This document shows positions 7,291 to 8,580 of a stretch of 8,580 nucleotides of DNA, piece after piece. A program made the position numbers and the translations under genes. Numbering within the stretch: the stretch's first letter is position 1; each line of letters begins with the position of its first letter. The stretch covers positions 1 to 8,580 of the forward strand of contig JACCQS010000144.1 in assembly GCA_013814015.1 (NCBI GenBank). The letters are read 5' to 3'. Source of the DNA: Geodermatophilaceae bacterium (lineage in GTDB: Bacteria > Actinomycetota > Actinomycetes > Mycobacteriales > Geodermatophilaceae). The notes under the pieces are model-generated. The model did not search any database and was not told the origin of the DNA. It saw only the letters and a list, made by a program, of their open reading frames with translations.

Positions 7291-7316
7291 GATGCCCTCC
7301 TCGGATGCAACAGGAT

Positions 7317-7331
7317 CATGTCGACGACATG
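7317..7331. promoter_or_regulatory. 15-nt inverted repeat in the divergent intergenic region (candidate operator)
   Basis: CATGTCG and CGACATG flank a single central A, a perfect 7-bp inverted repeat. A one-base spacer is too short for an RNA hairpin and suits a dimeric DNA-binding protein. It lies between the start of the minus-strand leader/ligase unit and the plus-strand DUF3494 gene, so it could control either or both. The regulator is not in this window. Confidence 0.35.
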
Positions 7332-7344
7332 CGCAATGGGGTCC

Positions 7345-7350
7345 GATAGT
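7345..7350 (+). promoter_or_regulatory. Weak candidate -10 for the DUF3494 gene
   Basis: GATAGT matches four of six bases of TATAAT, and its last base lies 17 nt before the ATG at 7367. The inverted repeat at 7317-7331 would then cover the -35 position. There is no good -35 hexamer and no Shine-Dalgarno sequence before the ATG. This is a tentative motif match. Confidence 0.22.
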
Positions 7351-7366
7351 GCCGGGCACGGCTACC

Positions 7367-8580
7367 ATGCCGTTCATGGACCGGTTGCGCGGCCTGTGGG
7401 AGCGGGTCGTCCTAGACCCGCTGCACAGCCTATGGGAGCGGCCGTTCATGGACCGACCTAGCGACCTCTGGGTTGGGCTCGTCGATCGGCTGGGCGGCTG
7501 GTGGGAGCGCTCGCCGCGCACGGTAGTGGCGATGGCCGTGGCAGTTCTCAGCATCCCGGTCCTCGCCGTGACTGCCTTCGTGATCGTCAACTCGGACGAG
7601 GATGCCCTGCCCGGAGCGGCCGAGAGTACGGCGCTCTCCTTCGCTGTGCTGGCTGGTACCACGATCAGCAACAATGGACCCTCGGTCATCTCTGGGGAGT
7701 TGGGTGTCAGTCCGGGCACCGCAATCAGTGGTTTCCCGCCGGGAGAGGTGAACAACGGGACCAAGCATGCCGCGGACGCCCTGGCGGTGCAGGCACAGGC
7801 CGATCTCGAAACGGCGTACAACGATGCGGTAGGACAGGACCGGCCGAGCGAGTTACCGCCCGAGGTCGGCGGCATGACTCTTGTTCCGGGTTTGTACAAG
7901 CAAGCCACCGCGCTGGGCTTGACCGGCACTCTCATCCTTGATGCGGAGGACGATCCCAGCGCCACGTTCATCATCCAGGCAGGATTCACCCTGAGCACCG
8001 CGCCGGGCAGCAGGATCGAGTTGGTCAACGGAGCCCAGGCGTGCAATGTGTTCTGGCAGGTGGGCAGCTCAGCGACCCTGGGTAACGACTCAGCCTTCAT
8101 CGGCAGCATCCTCGCCCTGGCCTCGGTGACGGTGCAGACCGGGACGACCGTGAGCGGACGAGTACTCGCCCGAATCGGCCAGATCAGCCTGGACACGAGC
8201 ACCATCATCCGACCCTCCTGCGACGCGCCGTCCGAGACCAATCCCTTCAGCAAGGTCGCCCGTCCGACGGTCGACTCCGAAGGACGCACCCTGACTCCGC
8301 CGACAACCGCCCCGCCCGGTACGAATCCGGACTCGGACCGGGACTCAGACCCGGACTCAGACCCGGACTCAGACCCCGGGACCAACCCGACCATCACGGA
8401 CTCTTCTGTTCCCATTCCGCCAGATCCGCCGCCAACTGAGACCACGACATCAGATCCGCCGCCTCCTACGACAACCGAGTCGCCGCCGCCGCCTCCTCCT
8501 CCTCCTACGACAACCGAGCCGCCGCCGCCGCCTCCTCCTACGACAACCGAGCCGCCGCCGCCGCCTCCTCCTCCTACGAC
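7367..8580 (+). CDS. Membrane-anchored DUF3494 (ice-binding-like) protein with repeat-rich stalk, 3' end outside window
   Basis: The frame is open from ATG 7367 to the window edge (404 codons, no stop). Order of parts: cytoplasmic N-terminus (1-52) with four D-R-L-x-x-L-W-E-R-type repeats; one membrane helix (about 53-74), with arginines before it favouring an N-in, C-out signal anchor; a DUF3494 domain (about 88-285); then a low-complexity tail. The domain shows the family's characteristic blocks: F-A-V-L-A-G-T-T-I-S-N-N-G-P, I-S-G-E-L-G-V-S-P-G-T-A, G-F-P-P-G, H-A-A-D-A, A-Q-A-D-L, T-L-V-P-G-L-Y, L-T-G-T-L-I-L-D, and A-C-N-V-F-W-Q-V-G-S-S-A-T-L-G near the end. Family members form beta-solenoids; some bind ice, others are adhesin-like, and ice binding here is not proven. 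Cys226 and Cys285 could form a disulfide. The tail has Asp-Ser repeats (about 321-336), then Pro runs separated by T-T-T-E. ATG 7376 and GTG 7349 are alternative in-frame starts. Confidence 0.9.
   Translation, partial: MPFMDRLRGLWERVVLDPLHSLWERPFMDRPSDLWVGLVDRLGGWWERSPRTVVAMAVAVLSIPVLAVTAFVIVNSDEDALPGAAESTALSFAVLAGTTISNNGPSVISGELGVSPGTAISGFPPGEVNNGTKHAADALAVQAQADLETAYNDAVGQDRPSELPPEVGGMTLVPGLYKQATALGLTGTLILDAEDDPSATFIIQAGFTLSTAPGSRIELVNGAQACNVFWQVGSSATLGNDSAFIGSILALASVTVQTGTTVSGRVLARIGQISLDTSTIIRPSCDAPSETNPFSKVARPTVDSEGRTLTPPTTAPPGTNPDSDRDSDPDSDPDSDPGTNPTITDSSVPIPPDPPPTETTTSDPPPPTTTESPPPPPPPPTTTEPPPPPPPTTTEPPPPPPPPT
7373..7513 (+). repeat. Four tandem 11-12-codon repeats at the N-terminus of the DUF3494 protein
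   Basis: Residues 3-14, 15-26, 27-38 and 39-49 align as F-M-D-R-L-R-G-L-W-E-R-V, V-L-D-P-L-H-S-L-W-E-R-P, F-M-D-R-P-S-D-L-W-V-G-L and V-D-R-L-G-G-W-W-E-R-S. The first and third share an identical 14-nt DNA stretch, CCGTTCATGGACCG, at 7370-7383 and 7442-7455, exactly 72 nt (two units) apart, and TGGGAGCG recurs in units one, two and four. This points to duplication of a 36-bp unit followed by divergence. Confidence 0.8.
8330..8377 (+). repeat. Four 12-bp tandem repeats encoding Asp-Ser-Asp-Pro/Arg
   Basis: The 12-bp unit GACTCAGACCCG is repeated four times. Copies two and three are identical; copies one and four differ at a few positions (GACTCGGACCGG and GACTCAGACCCC). The unit length keeps the frame. 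It forms an acidic linker between the DUF3494 domain and the proline-rich tail; acidic D-S-D repeats can bind calcium, but that is not shown here. Confidence 0.9.
8453..8580 (+). repeat. Proline-run / Thr-Thr-Thr-Glu tandem repeats, continuing past the window
   Basis: Units of a proline run followed by ACG-ACA-ACC-GAG (T-T-T-E) repeat with variable run length: 4, 8, 7 and 8 prolines. Within each run the 5' codons are all CCG and the 3' codons all CCT: 2+2, 3+5, 4+3 and 4+4. This suggests triplet slippage in two adjacent micro-repeats plus duplication of the whole 33-36-bp unit. At protein level it is an extended, probably cell-wall-spanning stalk. The repeat reaches the last base of the window. 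Confidence 0.9.

Noticed and set aside
7349..7366. GTG 7349 as the DUF3494 start
   Set aside because: It is in frame but has no SD and overlaps the candidate -10; ATG 7367 is simpler, though not proven.
7210..8445. Long minus-strand open frame of 411 codons
   Set aside because: It is antisense to the DUF3494 gene, which has clear family motifs. The translation is low-complexity with no domain. Only its last 26 codons, which have their own SD, are kept as a tentative leader ORF.
8330..8580. CRISPR-like array from the tandem repeats
   Set aside because: Repeats are short, contiguous and in frame within a protein, with no unique spacers.

Overview
This window comes from a high-GC actinobacterium. 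The evidence is strong C/G third-position bias, frequent GTG starts without Shine-Dalgarno sequences, a GlnA2-type glutamine synthetase tail close to a full-length actinobacterial-style GlnE, and an actinobacterial ZIP variant. The genus cannot be fixed from the sequence alone.

Layout. Bases 3-389 are the C-terminal end of a type I glutamine synthetase (glnA, GlnA2-like). Bases 480-1191 hold the remains of an AbiEi-winged-helix plus DUF559-endonuclease-fold gene. Its middle is missing and its two ends lie in different frames. Next is a compact same-strand run: a class I glutamine amidotransferase (1196-1927), glnE (1931-4969, only 3 nt downstream) and a ZIP-family metal transporter (4999-5691). 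An acyl-CoA synthetase (fadD-like, 5705-7225, minus strand) converges on the transporter with a 13-nt gap. A divergent intergenic region of about 140 bp carries a 15-nt inverted repeat and a 26-codon leader ORF with a strong Shine-Dalgarno sequence in front of fadD. The plus strand then enters a membrane-anchored DUF3494 (ice-binding-like) protein from 7367 that runs off the window end.

How the genes relate. Glutamine synthetase and GlnE form a known functional pair: GlnE adenylylates and deadenylylates glutamine synthetase in response to nitrogen status. The amidotransferase lies directly in front of glnE and is probably co-transcribed with it. A glutamine-consuming function there is plausible but its acceptor is unknown. 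The transporter, the acyl-CoA synthetase and the DUF3494 protein show no evident link to nitrogen control.

Most noteworthy. The acyl-CoA synthetase keeps its overall fold motifs but has lost the consensus residues of the ATP phosphate-binding loop and has Gln in place of the A10 catalytic lysine. The DUF3494 protein begins with four 11-12-residue D-R-L-x-x-L-W-E-R repeats before its membrane anchor, and has a C-terminal stalk made of short, DNA-level tandem repeats. I saw no CRISPR array, insertion sequence, tRNA or rRNA. I cannot claim a new multi-gene system here.
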